From Clostridia bacterium (GTDB lineage Bacteria; Bacillota; Clostridia; Christensenellales; CAG-138), in contig JAFZIH010000021.1 in assembly GCA_017554455.1 (NCBI GenBank), positions 1-34,736 on the forward strand: 34,736 nt of DNA. Direction: 5' to 3'. Position 1 is the first letter of the stretch. The number at the start of each line of letters is the position of its first letter. The translations under genes were made by a program, and so were the position numbers. Below the pieces are notes generated by a model. That model was not told where the DNA came from. It ran no database searches and was given only the letters and a program-made list of their open reading frames with translations. Positions 1 to 6,612 of this stretch are shown here, in pieces.

Positions 1-1223
1 ACGATCCCGCTCTCGTCACATAGAATCGGCATGGTTCGTTCGAACCGCGGCACCTTCCGATCGGTCAGATAATCGCTCAAAAGCTTTGATCCAGTCATGC
101 CGAGCGGCGTGAAGCGATCGCCCGGTCTCGGATTGCGTGCGAACACTTCGCCCTGCAGCCGGTCTGCGTCGACGTATGCGTCATATCTTCCGCATGGGAT
201 CACGGCCTTTTCGACCCGTTCGACGGAAATCGTTCCGTGTAAAAGCTTTACGCTGCCGGTACCCGGCACGGGCGTCGAATACGGTTCGGTCTCCTCCCTG
301 CCGATGCGAAGATCGGTCGCGTCCAGCCATGCGGTCACACCGTTTTTCAGCGTCGCGACGTCGCCCGTCTGCCCAAGAAGCAGTCCGTCGAGCCGATCAA
401 GATCCGCCGCCGTGAAGTCCGTATACGGAAGCAGATTCCGAAGCACTCTCAGCCGGATCGGACGCGGCAGCGCCGAAAGCTTTTCACGGTTTGTGCCGCA
501 GGATTTTCCCGCGTCGTCCGCGAGCGTGTTCAGATAATCCGAATCCTCCGCGATATGCGCCGCCGCATCGGAAAGCGCCTTTTTTGCCGCCGGATTGACC
601 GTTTCGAGCACCGGCATGACGCTCAGACGGATGCGGTTTCGCGTCGCGTCCGTTTCGAAGTTCGTCTCATCGGTGCAAAAGCGTTGCCCGCGTTCCGATA
701 GATATGCGAGAATCTCGCTTTTGCCGGTATGCAGCAGCGGACGGATCAGCCGCCCGGAGCGAAGCCGCATGCCAACAAGACCGTCGGTGCCGCTTCCGCG
801 CAGAAGATGCAGCAGAAGCGTCTCCGCCTGATCATCCCGATGATGTCCGATCGCAATGCAGTCGAGGTACCGATCCGCTCGGATGCGTTCCAGAAACGCA
901 TATCGCGCGTTCCTTGCGGCAAGCTCCAAAGATACGCCTGTCTCCTTCGCTAGGCGCGGCACGTCGATCCGTTCCGCATGCAGCGGAACGTCGAGCCGTT
1001 CGCAGAGTTCAGCGCAAAACGCTTCGTCCGCGTCCGCGTCCGTTTCGCGGATCGCATGGTTCAGGTGCGCCGCCTCTACGCGAAGGATCTTTCCGTTCTT
1101 TTGAAGCTTAACTAGCTCCAGCAGCAATGCCACGGAGTCCGCGCCGCCCGAAAGCGCAGCGAGCACGCCGTCCCCATCGGAGACGCCGCACGCAGCCCAA
1201 GTCGAATCGGTCCACAGCAACAT
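1..1223 (-). CDS. tilS: tRNA(Ile)-lysidine synthase TilS (C-terminus off the left edge)
   Basis: TilS uses ATP to attach lysine to C34 of tRNA-Ile(CAU), so that the tRNA reads AUA instead of AUG. Translated on the minus strand, residues 25-30 are SGGADS, the PP-loop ATP-binding motif. Further on come GHHRDDQAET, IRPLL, DETN and TRNRIR, all typical of the TilS catalytic core. The last visible residues (RKVPRFERTMPI) fit the C-terminal substrate-binding domain. About 407 codons are visible of a usual 450-480. The ATG at 1223 has a CGGAG ribosome binding site 9 nt upstream and a promoter further up. The gene stays open to the window edge. Confidence 0.93.
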   Translation of the reverse strand, partial: MLLWTDSTWAACGVSDGDGVLAALSGGADSVALLLELVKLQKNGKILRVEAAHLNHAIRETDADADEAFCAELCERLDVPLHAERIDVPRLAKETGVSLELAARNARYAFLERIRADRYLDCIAIGHHRDDQAETLLLHLLRGSGTDGLVGMRLRSGRLIRPLLHTGKSEILAYLSERGQRFCTDETNFETDATRNRIRLSVMPVLETVNPAAKKALSDAAAHIAEDSDYLNTLADDAGKSCGTNREKLSALPRPIRLRVLRNLLPYTDFTAADLDRLDGLLLGQTGDVATLKNGVTAWLDATDLRIGREETEPYSTPVPGTGSVKLLHGTISVERVEKAVIPCGRYDAYVDADRLQGEVFARNPRPGDRFTPLGMTGSKLLSDYLTDRKVPRFERTMPILCDESGI

Positions 1224-1252
1224 GATACACAACTCCGAGAATAGATGGTAAT

Positions 1253-1281
1253 AGTTTACCCCAAAAGCACACCTTTTGCAA
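1253..1281 (-). promoter_or_regulatory. Putative sigma-A promoter of tilS
   Basis: TTGCAA (1276-1281), a 17-bp spacer and TAAACT (1253-1258) on the minus strand, about 30 bp upstream of the tilS start. The -10 box is weak. Confidence 0.5.
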
Positions 1282-1324
1282 GTGGCAATTGTGAATTCGG
1301 CATGGCATTTCCGAAAATACAATG

Positions 1325-1345
1325 AAAAAAGCCCCGAAACGGGGC
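1325..1345 (-). terminator. Rho-independent terminator between the dehydrogenase and tilS
   Basis: Minus strand: GCCCCG-TTT-CGGGGC followed by TTTTTT. It lies about 210 bp beyond the dehydrogenase stop and closes that transcript before the tilS promoter. Confidence 0.75.
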
Positions 1346-1372
1346 ACAGACTGTCGTAAAAGCGGTCAGATC

Positions 1373-1456
1373 GTTTACGGCGAAATGATGTTACAGATTA
1401 TCACGGCATGAAACAAAGGCGATACGCCTTTGCTTATTATTTGGTTCGCCGTAAAC
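1373..1456. repeat. 12-bp inverted repeat enclosing a small hairpin
   Basis: GTTTACGGCGAA (1373-1384) and its exact complement TTCGCCGTAAAC (1445-1456) flank 60 nt that contain AAAGGC-GATAC-GCCTTT (1415-1431). This is the only structured part of the gene-free 3' region 1346-1552. It could be a transcript-end structure or a palindromic repeat element. No ORF is supported here. Confidence 0.5.
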
Positions 1457-1552
1457 TATCCGCGTTTTCGCTCCGTCGCATACCTCAGTATTGCTCAATC
1501 GCGAAGAACGCGAATTCTGTCTCGCTTCCCGACCGCCTGTAAATGGTCAAAT

Positions 1553-2500
1553 TCAACTTACGACGTTTTTCGGATCGCCGTTCAAAAAAGCGGCAAGGTT
1601 CTCCGCGGAAACATCGATAATTTTCTGCCGCATCGGTTTCGGCGTCCACGCGTAATGCGACGTGATGAGACAATTTTTTGCTTTCAACAGCGGATTCCGG
1701 AGCTTGATCGGCTCCTCGCTCGCGACGTCCGCGGCATATCCCGCAAGCTTGCCGGAATTCAGCGCGTCGCATACGTCCGATTCGGAAATCAAGCTTCCGC
1801 GCGACGTATTGATGAGCAGTGCGCCGTCCTTCATCTTTGCGATCGTGTCCTTTCGGATCAGTCCGACCGTGTCCGCTTTTGCGGGACAATGCAAGCTGAT
1901 CACATCAGCTTCACGGAACAGCGTATCGAGCGAAACGTATTCGCCGACGAATCCCGGCTTTTCCTGCGGATTCACGCCGAGCACACGCATGCCCAAAGCG
2001 TCCGCGATCTTCGCGACGCGCGAGCCGATCCGTCCGCAGCCGATGATGCCCATCGTTTTCCCGTACAAAAGCGTCGGCGCGATCTTCCACCACGAGAAAT
2101 CGGGCGAAGCGGTCCAGGCGCCGTTTTTGACGAGCGCGTCGTGATATTCCACGTGCTGACAAAGCCCCAGAAGCAGCGCGATCGCGTGCTGCGCGACGGC
2201 TTCCGTGCTGTATGCGGGCACGTTGGTTACGACGATCCCGCGCTCCCTTGCCGCGTCGACGTCGATCACGTCGTAGCCGGTCGCCAGCACGCCGATAAAC
2301 TTCAGTTGCCGCGCGCCGAAGATGACGTCGCGAGAGAGCTTTACCTTGTTGACAAACACCGCATCCGCGCCTCTCACGCGCTGCGCGACCATATCCGGAT
2401 GCGTGCGGTCATAGACCGAAACCGTTCCGAGACGCTTCAGCGGGCCCCAGTCCACGTCGCCCGGATTGACGCAGAAACCATCCAAAACCACGATCTGCAT
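1553..2500 (-). CDS. D-2-hydroxyacid dehydrogenase (glycerate/hydroxypyruvate reductase type)
   Basis: NAD(P)-dependent enzyme that reversibly reduces a 2-keto acid to a D-2-hydroxy acid in the cytoplasm; 315 aa, normal for the family. The Rossmann motif GIIGCGRIG sits near the middle. The catalytic trio is visible as Arg in NTSRG, Glu in ASEEP and His in ITSHYAW. The best start is the ATG at 2500 (MQIVVLDG), 7 nt after GGAGGG; a GTG two codons upstream is too close to the ribosome binding site. It has its own promoter and a distal terminator. The exact substrate cannot be read from the sequence; glycerate/hydroxypyruvate is the nearest family guess. Confidence 0.88.
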   Translation of the reverse strand: MQIVVLDGFCVNPGDVDWGPLKRLGTVSVYDRTHPDMVAQRVRGADAVFVNKVKLSRDVIFGARQLKFIGVLATGYDVIDVDAARERGIVVTNVPAYSTEAVAQHAIALLLGLCQHVEYHDALVKNGAWTASPDFSWWKIAPTLLYGKTMGIIGCGRIGSRVAKIADALGMRVLGVNPQEKPGFVGEYVSLDTLFREADVISLHCPAKADTVGLIRKDTIAKMKDGALLINTSRGSLISESDVCDALNSGKLAGYAADVASEEPIKLRNPLLKAKNCLITSHYAWTPKPMRQKIIDVSAENLAAFLNGDPKNVVS

Positions 2501-2521
2501 AGCCACTCCCTCCCTGCTTTT

Positions 2522-2550
2522 ATTGTACGCTTTTCAAGGCGGGAAAGCAA
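2522..2550 (-). promoter_or_regulatory. Putative promoter of the hydroxyacid dehydrogenase
   Basis: Minus strand TTGCTT (2545-2550), 17-bp spacer, TACAAT (2522-2527), directly before the ribosome binding site and downstream of the bioY terminator. Confidence 0.6.
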
Positions 2551-2563
2551 ATGAACAAAGTAT

Positions 2564-2587
2564 AAAAAAAGAGGCGCGATGCCTCTT
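2564..2587 (-). terminator. Terminator of bioY
   Basis: Minus strand AAGAGGC-ATCGC-GCCTCTT followed by a run of T. The first stem arm overlaps the bioY stop codon. Confidence 0.8.
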
Positions 2588-3137
2588 ATGAGACCGAAAT
2601 GTATTTTCGCAGCCGCCGTCCGAGTACAAGCGCAAGTACAAGCTTTGCGGCGTCCGGAAGAAGGAACGGCACAACGCAGATCATAAGCGATGAGGCAAAT
2701 CCGCGATCGGCGTTCAGTACGGAGAACCATATCGTCCCAAACAGGTAGCAAAGCAGCAGTCCGCCGATCAGCGAGGCGATCTCTGTCCACAGTTTTATAC
2801 CGAACAGCTTCGTAAAGAACCAATACATTCCTCCGATCAAAAGCATCCCCCAAAGATAACCGCCCGTCATGCCGATGAGCGAGGAAAACCCGCCTTTGCC
2901 TCCGGAAAAGACCGGTATTCCGATTGTGCCGAGCAAAAGATAGACGGCGATTGCAATCGTTCCGTCCCTGCCGCCGAGCAGGACAAGCGAAAAAAATACA
3001 GCGAAGATCTGCATCGTGAACGGCACCGTAAACGGTACGGTAATCCATGCGCAGACCGTTATAAGCGACGCACCGAGCGCGATATAGGCGAGTTCGACGG
3101 TTTTGAACGGAGATTCCCGTTTTGTTTGCTGTTCCAT
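2586..3137 (-). CDS. bioY: Biotin transporter BioY (ECF S-component)
   Basis: Membrane substrate-binding component that captures biotin, alone or with a shared ECF module (EcfA/A'/T). The protein is 183 aa with about six hydrophobic segments, the usual BioY size. Family signatures include VPFTMQIFAV near residue 35, then GTIGIPVFSG, a glycine-rich GGFSSLIGMTGGYLWG stretch and PFLLPDAAK near the C-terminus. The ATG at 3137 has GGAGG 4-5 nt upstream; longer forms would run into the tRNA-Ser terminator. No biotin biosynthesis gene or clear BirA box is visible, so the cell probably imports biotin. It lies downstream of tRNA-Ser on the same strand, separated by a terminator. Confidence 0.9.
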   Translation of the reverse strand: MEQQTKRESPFKTVELAYIALGASLITVCAWITVPFTVPFTMQIFAVFFSLVLLGGRDGTIAIAVYLLLGTIGIPVFSGGKGGFSSLIGMTGGYLWGMLLIGGMYWFFTKLFGIKLWTEIASLIGGLLLCYLFGTIWFSVLNADRGFASSLMICVVPFLLPDAAKLVLALVLGRRLRKYISVS

Positions 3138-3150
3138 ATTTCCTCCGGTA

Positions 3151-3189
3151 CAAAATATCGCCGCTAACGATAACCGTCGGCGGCGATAT
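3151..3189 (-). terminator. Terminator at the 3' end of tRNA-Ser
   Basis: Minus strand ATATCGCCGC (3180-3189), 15-nt loop, GCGGCGATAT (3155-3164), then TTTTG. The first arm touches the tRNA CCA end. Confidence 0.75.
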
Positions 3190-3280
3190 GGCGCAGAGAG
3201 AGGGATTCGAACCCTCGATACCATTCCTGGTATACACGATTTCCAGTCGTGCGCCTTAGACCAAGCTCAGCCATCTCTGC
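3189..3280 (-). tRNA. tRNA-Ser(GGA), intact copy
   Basis: Acceptor GCAGAGA pairs with TCTCTGC; discriminator G and CCA are encoded at the 3' end. The anticodon loop CTGGAAA gives GGA (reads UCC/UCU). There is a long variable arm typical of tRNA-Ser and a T-arm GAGGGTTCGAATCCCTC. Its 5' half (3236-3280) is the integration target of the element to its right, so everything upstream of 3281 on the minus strand is element DNA. Confidence 0.96.
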
Positions 3281-3281
3281 A
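3236..3281. repeat. Left attachment site (46-bp core, inside intact tRNA-Ser)
   Basis: 46 bp identical to 8112-8157. It spans the acceptor 5' strand through the anticodon loop of tRNA-Ser plus one base. Identity stops at both edges (3235 C vs 8111 T; 3282 C vs 8158 A). Confidence 0.9.
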
Positions 3282-3364
3282 CGTGCATCTCAAATCCTTA
3301 GATAATTAGGCACTTCTGCGGTTTCTCTTGTGCTGTCCTCGTGTTCGTATGTCTCTACATCACC

Positions 3365-3400
3365 ACACGATTTCCTTTTTTCTTTAGTGCACACGATTTC
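3365..3400. promoter_or_regulatory. Left-end integrase arm-type sites (two ACACGATTTC copies)
   Basis: ACACGATTTCC at 3365-3375 and ACACGATTTC at 3391-3400, in the same orientation as the core copy at 3234-3244. Direct repeats near the ends of a tyrosine-integrase element are usually binding sites of the integrase N-terminal domain. Confidence 0.5.
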
Positions 3401-3436
3401 ATGCGCCAATTTATCTACTTTTGATTTGCATTGTGC

Positions 3437-3465
3437 ATTATAACGCAATCTTAACAGATTGTCAA
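3437..3465 (-). promoter_or_regulatory. Consensus promoter at the element left end, reading into tRNA-Ser
   Basis: Perfect TTGACA (3460-3465), 17-bp spacer, TATAAT (3437-3442) on the minus strand. No supported gene lies between it and tRNA-Ser 150 bp downstream, so it probably replaces the promoter that integration cut off. Confidence 0.75.
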
Positions 3466-3676
3466 CAAGAATTATCATCTATTTTCAAAGCATTTGCGCC
3501 TTATTTCGATTTAGGTATAGAGTTATACTACCAAAGCTAAAAATACGTAAATTTGCGCTTCTGACGCGCTTAAAACATATAATTCTTTATCCCCCTACCG
3601 AAAAACATATTTTTATATCTAAAAATAATCAAATCTGAACTGTTAGAATATTATGAATTATCAGAAATAAAGAATA

Positions 3677-3691
3677 GGGGTTAGATACCCC
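3677..3691 (-). terminator. Weak hairpin at the end of the serine recombinase gene
   Basis: Minus strand GGGGT-ATCTA-ACCCC followed by TATTCTTTATTT, overlapping the stop codon. Short stem and broken T-run. The rest of 3479-3676 is AT-rich with nothing else I can support. Confidence 0.35.
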
Positions 3692-4358
3692 CATTCAATT
3701 CTTTTTTATATTTATAGTATGTATTGCGTGATATGTCGATTAGTTTCATACATTCATCATCTGAAAGATTACCGTCAAATGATTTTGAATACTTCTTTAT
3801 CATATCCATCTTCTTTTGTTTACTCTTTACCGTATATGTTGAACCTTTCGCGCGTCCGATCTGCTTACCATTTAACCGCGCCGTCTCTATACCTTCCTTT
3901 GTCCTGTCATGCAAGTCTTTTACTTCCTTTTCCGCTTGTTCAAAGGCAATTTTGATTTGTTCGCGCGCAAGTGCCATTAGATACTTATTCACACCTTCAA
4001 GAATGAAGTCAACATTTCCACCAGTCAGTTTAACACTATTGCTAATTGCGCTTTTATAGACCTCTGTGTTTATATGCGGTTCTTTTATAAAGACAAGATT
4101 GACGCCTTTATTAAATAATTCTTCGTATGATGTAAACCCATCTTCCGCGCTTCTGCTCATTCTTGAAACACTATCAAAAATAATAATATCTTGCGCCTTT
4201 ACTTTGCTAATTAGTTTATTCCACTCTTTACGGTTCATACTTGTGCCAGTATATTCTTCTGTTACAATAACGGCACTATTACAATATTGTTTAATGTTTC
4301 TAATCTGTCTTTCGATAGATTGTTTCTTAGTGCTTATTCTTGCATACCCGTAAATCAT
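3681..4358 (-). CDS. Serine recombinase of the resolvase/invertase family
   Basis: Small serine recombinase, 225 aa, that would cut and rejoin DNA through a phosphoserine link (multimer resolution or inversion). The N-terminus MIYGYARIST carries the catalytic serine at residue 9; DSVSRMSRS supplies the conserved arginines near residue 65. Then come the long E-helix and a C-terminal helix-turn-helix region (LSDDECMKLIDISRNTYYKYK). The ATG at 4358 has AAAGGAG 8 nt upstream; an ATG eight codons earlier lacks a good site. It contains no TAG and stops with TAA. It is driven by a perfect consensus promoter. Having a second recombinase beside the tyrosine integrase is unusual for an element this small. 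Confidence 0.88.
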   Translation of the reverse strand: MIYGYARISTKKQSIERQIRNIKQYCNSAVIVTEEYTGTSMNRKEWNKLISKVKAQDIIIFDSVSRMSRSAEDGFTSYEELFNKGVNLVFIKEPHINTEVYKSAISNSVKLTGGNVDFILEGVNKYLMALAREQIKIAFEQAEKEVKDLHDRTKEGIETARLNGKQIGRAKGSTYTVKSKQKKMDMIKKYSKSFDGNLSDDECMKLIDISRNTYYKYKKELNGGI

Positions 4359-4411
4359 TGTTTTATCTCCTTTCAATATCATCTTTGACGTTCGTTATAT
4401 TTGATACTTGT

Positions 4412-4440
4412 ATTATATCATCATATTACATATATGTCAA
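4412..4440 (-). promoter_or_regulatory. Consensus promoter of the serine recombinase, with operator-like repeats
   Basis: TTGACA (4435-4440), 17-bp spacer, TATAAT (4412-4417) on the minus strand. Nearby are two GTATCAAAT copies and the palindrome TCAAATTTGA (4468-4477), possible repressor sites, perhaps for the small HTH protein of the element. Confidence 0.7.
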
Positions 4441-4589
4441 CATAAATTTAATACTTTATAATGATATGTCAAATTTGATACTAAAATGATATAGTGTGAT
4501 ATTGAAATATTTACATTAGAATAGAAAGTAAAGAATAGTATTCTTTTATTATATATGTCCTCTCATTACGTTTTACTTATACTATATGG

Positions 4590-4642
4590 AAAAGGGCGTG
4601 CTAATGTCGTAACTAATAAAACGATTTTTAGCGCGCTCTTTT
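4590..4642. terminator. Bidirectional terminator-like hairpin after the recoded operon
   Basis: AAAAGGGCGTGCTAA (4590-4604) pairs with TTAGCGCGCTCTTTT (4628-4642), 13 of 15 positions, with an inner TCGT/ACGA pairing. It ends in TTTT in both directions and lies 30 bp after the stop of the last recoded gene. The AT-rich rest of 4383-4671 holds only the recombinase promoter. Confidence 0.55.
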
Positions 4643-4671
4643 CTTTTATCTTTTCTTTTGCCTGTGGTGCA

Positions 4672-5031
4672 TCACTTAATCTTTATGTTATGTATCTCAT
4701 TCATTAAAACATTAACAAGAGTATCACTAATATATTTCTATGTCTTACTATCGTAAAATATATCTTTGCAACCATCAATCCCTATTCTAACAATACTGTT
4801 TATATCTTTTGTTAGAACGCCGTGTAACTATGAAATCATATTTTGCCATACTCGCGCGCCGTATTCTTCAATCATCTGCGGCACGATCTTCTATATTGTC
4901 TGTTCTGCTATCTCCTATGCTTCACGATGATGCTGATCGGCTCTACCGCCGTGACCGTCCTGTGTTCGTCTCCATCCTGTAACATGACCGCTATCGTCAA
5001 AAGTATATCCGCTACCGTTTCTTACATACAT
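4672..5031 (-). CDS. TAG-recoded protein of unknown function (119 aa; four in-frame TAG)
   Basis: Minus-strand frame from the ATG at 5031 to TGA at 4672-4674. In-frame TAG falls at codons 39, 47, 68 and 98; no internal TAA or TGA. Read as Gln they give REAQEIAEQTIQKIVPQM, MISQLHGV and SKTQKYISDT, which look like continuous helical protein. The gene starts inside the end of the upstream HTH gene (10-nt overlap) with GAGAGGT 9 nt before the ATG, so it is translationally coupled. It also uses five CAG/CAA Gln codons. The N-terminus is glycine- and charge-rich (residues 1-36); the rest is predicted helical. I do not recognise the family. Confidence 0.78.
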
Positions 5032-5225
5032 AGGTTATATACCTCTCTATAATTCTCTTTAACAAATAGAATAAACTAAACACATTTATTCTATGGTATT
5101 TTTCCGTTTCTATAATTCGTTATTGTCTATTTAGATACACCGAATTTATACGCTATTTCTTCATCTTTAATTCCGTGTAGTTTTAACTGTTCAATCATCT
5201 TTATAATTACTTGTTTATTATCCAT
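5022..5225 (-). CDS. TAG-recoded small helix-turn-helix protein (67 aa; three in-frame TAG)
   Basis: ATG at 5225 with AGAGG 11 nt upstream, TAA at 5022. TAG occurs at codons 33, 45 and 50. The segment DEEIAYKFGVSK-TAG-TITNYRNGKIP (residues 21-44) is a Cro/C1-type helix-turn-helix. In that family the position after VS-x is very often Gln (S-x-Q-T-I), so TAG = Gln fits exactly where a conserved Gln is expected. Likely a DNA-binding regulator of the element; candidate operators lie before the serine recombinase and in 6061-6195. Middle gene of the recoded operon. Confidence 0.83.
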
Positions 5226-5245
5226 AATATTATTTACCTCTTTTG

Positions 5246-5262
5246 TTTGATATGGGCGGCGC
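5246..5262. repeat. 17-bp direct repeat, copy 1 (copy 2 at 8073-8089)
   Basis: TTTGATATGGGCGGCGC occurs identically at 5246-5262 and 8073-8089; a related GAACGGCGGCGCGTATTG lies near 6102. The first copy is between two recoded genes and the second 22 bp inside the right attachment site. Could be a protein-binding or replication repeat. Confidence 0.45.
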
Positions 5263-5337
5263 GTATGTTTTAGGAAATAGGCATTTTATACGAAAATAAA
5301 AGGCGCGCCCCGCATACATACGCTATTTGAAATGATT

Positions 5338-6027
5338 TTATAATCCTAATTTGCGCGCAATTTCTTTTCTTCTTGCTTCTTCATTCTTTGATATATCAAA
5401 TGTATTTTCATCTATTTCTTCTTGCTTCATTATGTCCGAAAAGTCAAAAGCAATTTGTTTCTTTTTACTCGGCGCGGGTTTATATTGTAACTATACAATA
5501 CTATCATTTTCTAACTGCGCGGTCTACCGCGCATGCGCAGTTAGAAAATTATCTGCTTCTTTCTAATTCTAAATATCAATATCTTTATCTATATACTGGT
5601 TTATTTTCTTTTCTTTCTCGGTTTCCGTTTGCGTTTCTTTTTGGTTTTTGGTTTTTGGTTTATCTTTGTATTCTGCCCATCTTGTCTATATTGTTGTTTT
5701 ACTTGCGCCGACAATGTTTCCTATTTCTTCGTTTGTTTTGCCTTGCGCTTTTAATGCCGCAACCTTTTCCATATCAATATCAAGGCGCGGTCTGCCGCCT
5801 TTGCTTCCATTCTCGGCGGCTGTCTCATATTTACGCTATGCCGCTTTTATATTCGGTAATATTGAACCTTTTATAATACCACTTACTAATTTATCTTCTG
5901 TTTTCATTTCTCTGCCTATACCTATTTCTTTTATCTACCAAAGCAATTCCTTTGCCTATTCTAAAGGTAATGCAGAAAGAGTTTCCTCCCACGATCCATA
6001 AAAAACAAAACTTTTATATTCCTCCAT
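5338..6027 (-). CDS. TAG-recoded DUF6291-like protein (229 aa; eight in-frame TAG)
   Basis: ATG at 6027 (MEEYKSFVFYGSW) with TAGGAG about 11 nt upstream, TAA at 5338. In-frame TAG occurs at codons 24, 31, 64, 114, 153, 155, 168 and 179, with no TAA or TGA. With Gln the N-terminus reads PLEQAKELLWQIKEIGIG and IKAAQRKYETAAENGSKGGRP. This resembles the DUF6291 domain of phage and mobile-element proteins, where a helical repeat leads into a Tyr-Glu-x-Gly and Lys-Gly-Gly-Arg-Pro motif. A helix-turn-helix follows (TNEEIGNIVGASKTTI, residues 98-113), then a lysine/glutamate/glutamine-rich linker and a C-terminal REIARKLGL-like helix. Probably DNA-binding, perhaps in replication or control. Eight other Gln are CAA/CAG. 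Confidence 0.82.
5506..5549. repeat. Perfect 15-bp inverted repeat inside the recoded DUF6291-like gene
   Basis: ATTTTCTAACTGCGC (5506-5520) and GCGCAGTTAGAAAAT (5535-5549) enclose 14 nt. A competing perfect hairpin GCGCGG-TCTA-CCGCGC lies at 5517-5532. On the coding strand TAG codon 168 falls in the loop. Far stronger than the surrounding AT-rich DNA could form by chance. Confidence 0.6.
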
Positions 6028-6110
6028 ATTGTTTTACACTCCTATTGCCCTAAATTTGATTTTTGTTGAATTTAGAAATATAATTATAATAGGGCATATA
6101 TGAACGGCGG

Positions 6111-6195
6111 CGCGTATTGTTTCGTTCTTCACTTTTACTCTGAACATATTACATATTCATTGTTTCCATACATTGAACGAAACAAGGAACGCGCT
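6111..6195. repeat. Inverted repeat in the divergent intergenic region of the element
   Basis: TTGTTTCGTTC (6117-6127) and GAACGAAACAA (6175-6185) are exact complements 47 nt apart, extended outward by CGCGT/ACGCG. The region 6028-6370 between the leftward recoded operon and the rightward 75-aa gene contains this, a TATAAT at about 6085 on the minus strand and the promoter at 6253-6281. It may be an operator, a leader hairpin or an origin-like structure. No tRNA is visible. Confidence 0.5.
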
Positions 6196-6252
6196 CACCA
6201 TTCATTTATAAGTGATACTTGTTTTATCATACTCTATAAATTTGGGAAAAAT

Positions 6253-6281
6253 TTGAAAAATTACAAAATTTATGGTATCAT
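6253..6281 (+). promoter_or_regulatory. Promoter of the 75-aa gene
   Basis: TTGAAA (6253-6258), 17-bp spacer, TATCAT (6276-6281), about 90 bp upstream of the start. Confidence 0.6.
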
Positions 6282-6370
6282 ATTATTATGATGAAAAATA
6301 CCTTGCATTTTGATTTTTGTTGTGATATATTAAAAAAGTAAAATTTATACAGAAAGGAAATTAAAGGATT

Positions 6371-6598
6371 ATGGCAATTCAAATTAAATCTGTCAGAAGT
6401 ATCACAAAGGAATTTATGCACGATTACATTGAAAACGAAATGCCGAAAGATAAGAAATGGTTTTATTCTGTCGCTTTCCCCGATGGTAAGTTTAATTATC
6501 AAGAAGCGCGCAAAGCATTTATTAACAGATACGCGCCTGAACTTGCACCAAAGAAAAAAACCGACGCTAAAACACTTTTCGCGGGATGGGATAAATAA
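6371..6598 (+). CDS. Small basic protein of unknown function (75 aa)
   Basis: Only plus-strand gene of the element. The ATG at 6371 follows AAAGGATT with a second GAAAGG upstream; stop TAA; no TAG codons. The sequence is charged and mixed helical (ITKEFMHDYIENEMPKD, then KWFYSVAFPDGKF and a lysine-rich tail ending LFAGWDK). No signal peptide, membrane segment or known motif is visible. Size, position between regulator genes and integrase, and basic tail would suit an excisionase-like or control protein, but nothing in the sequence proves that. Confidence 0.7.
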   Translation: MAIQIKSVRSITKEFMHDYIENEMPKDKKWFYSVAFPDGKFNYQEARKAFINRYAPELAPKKKTDAKTLFAGWDK

Positions 6599-6612
6599 AG
6601 AGTTTATCGAAA

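Noticed and set aside
1430-2554. A 374-aa plus-strand ORF, and similar long plus-strand ORFs at 9279-10811, 12318-13181 and 15923-17029
   Set aside because: Arginine/histidine-rich antisense shadows of the dehydrogenase, pepF, the glycosyltransferase and the radical SAM gene, created by high GC at codon third positions.
3290-3478. A 62-aa minus-strand ORF at the left end of the element
   Set aside because: Its start lies upstream of the perfect promoter at 3437-3465, it covers the arm-type repeats, and there is no ribosome binding site or protein-like composition.
4843-6001. Several plus-strand ORFs of 69-167 codons (for example 5373-5876 and 5648-6001) in the element
   Set aside because: They are leucine/phenylalanine/serine-rich antisense shadows of the TAG-interrupted minus-strand genes, lack ribosome binding sites and show no domain.
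4672-6027. Reading the recoded operon as three decayed pseudogenes
   Set aside because: Fifteen TAG, zero TAA/TGA, no frameshift, intact start sites and overlaps, and proper stop codons at the ends. Decay would not be so selective.
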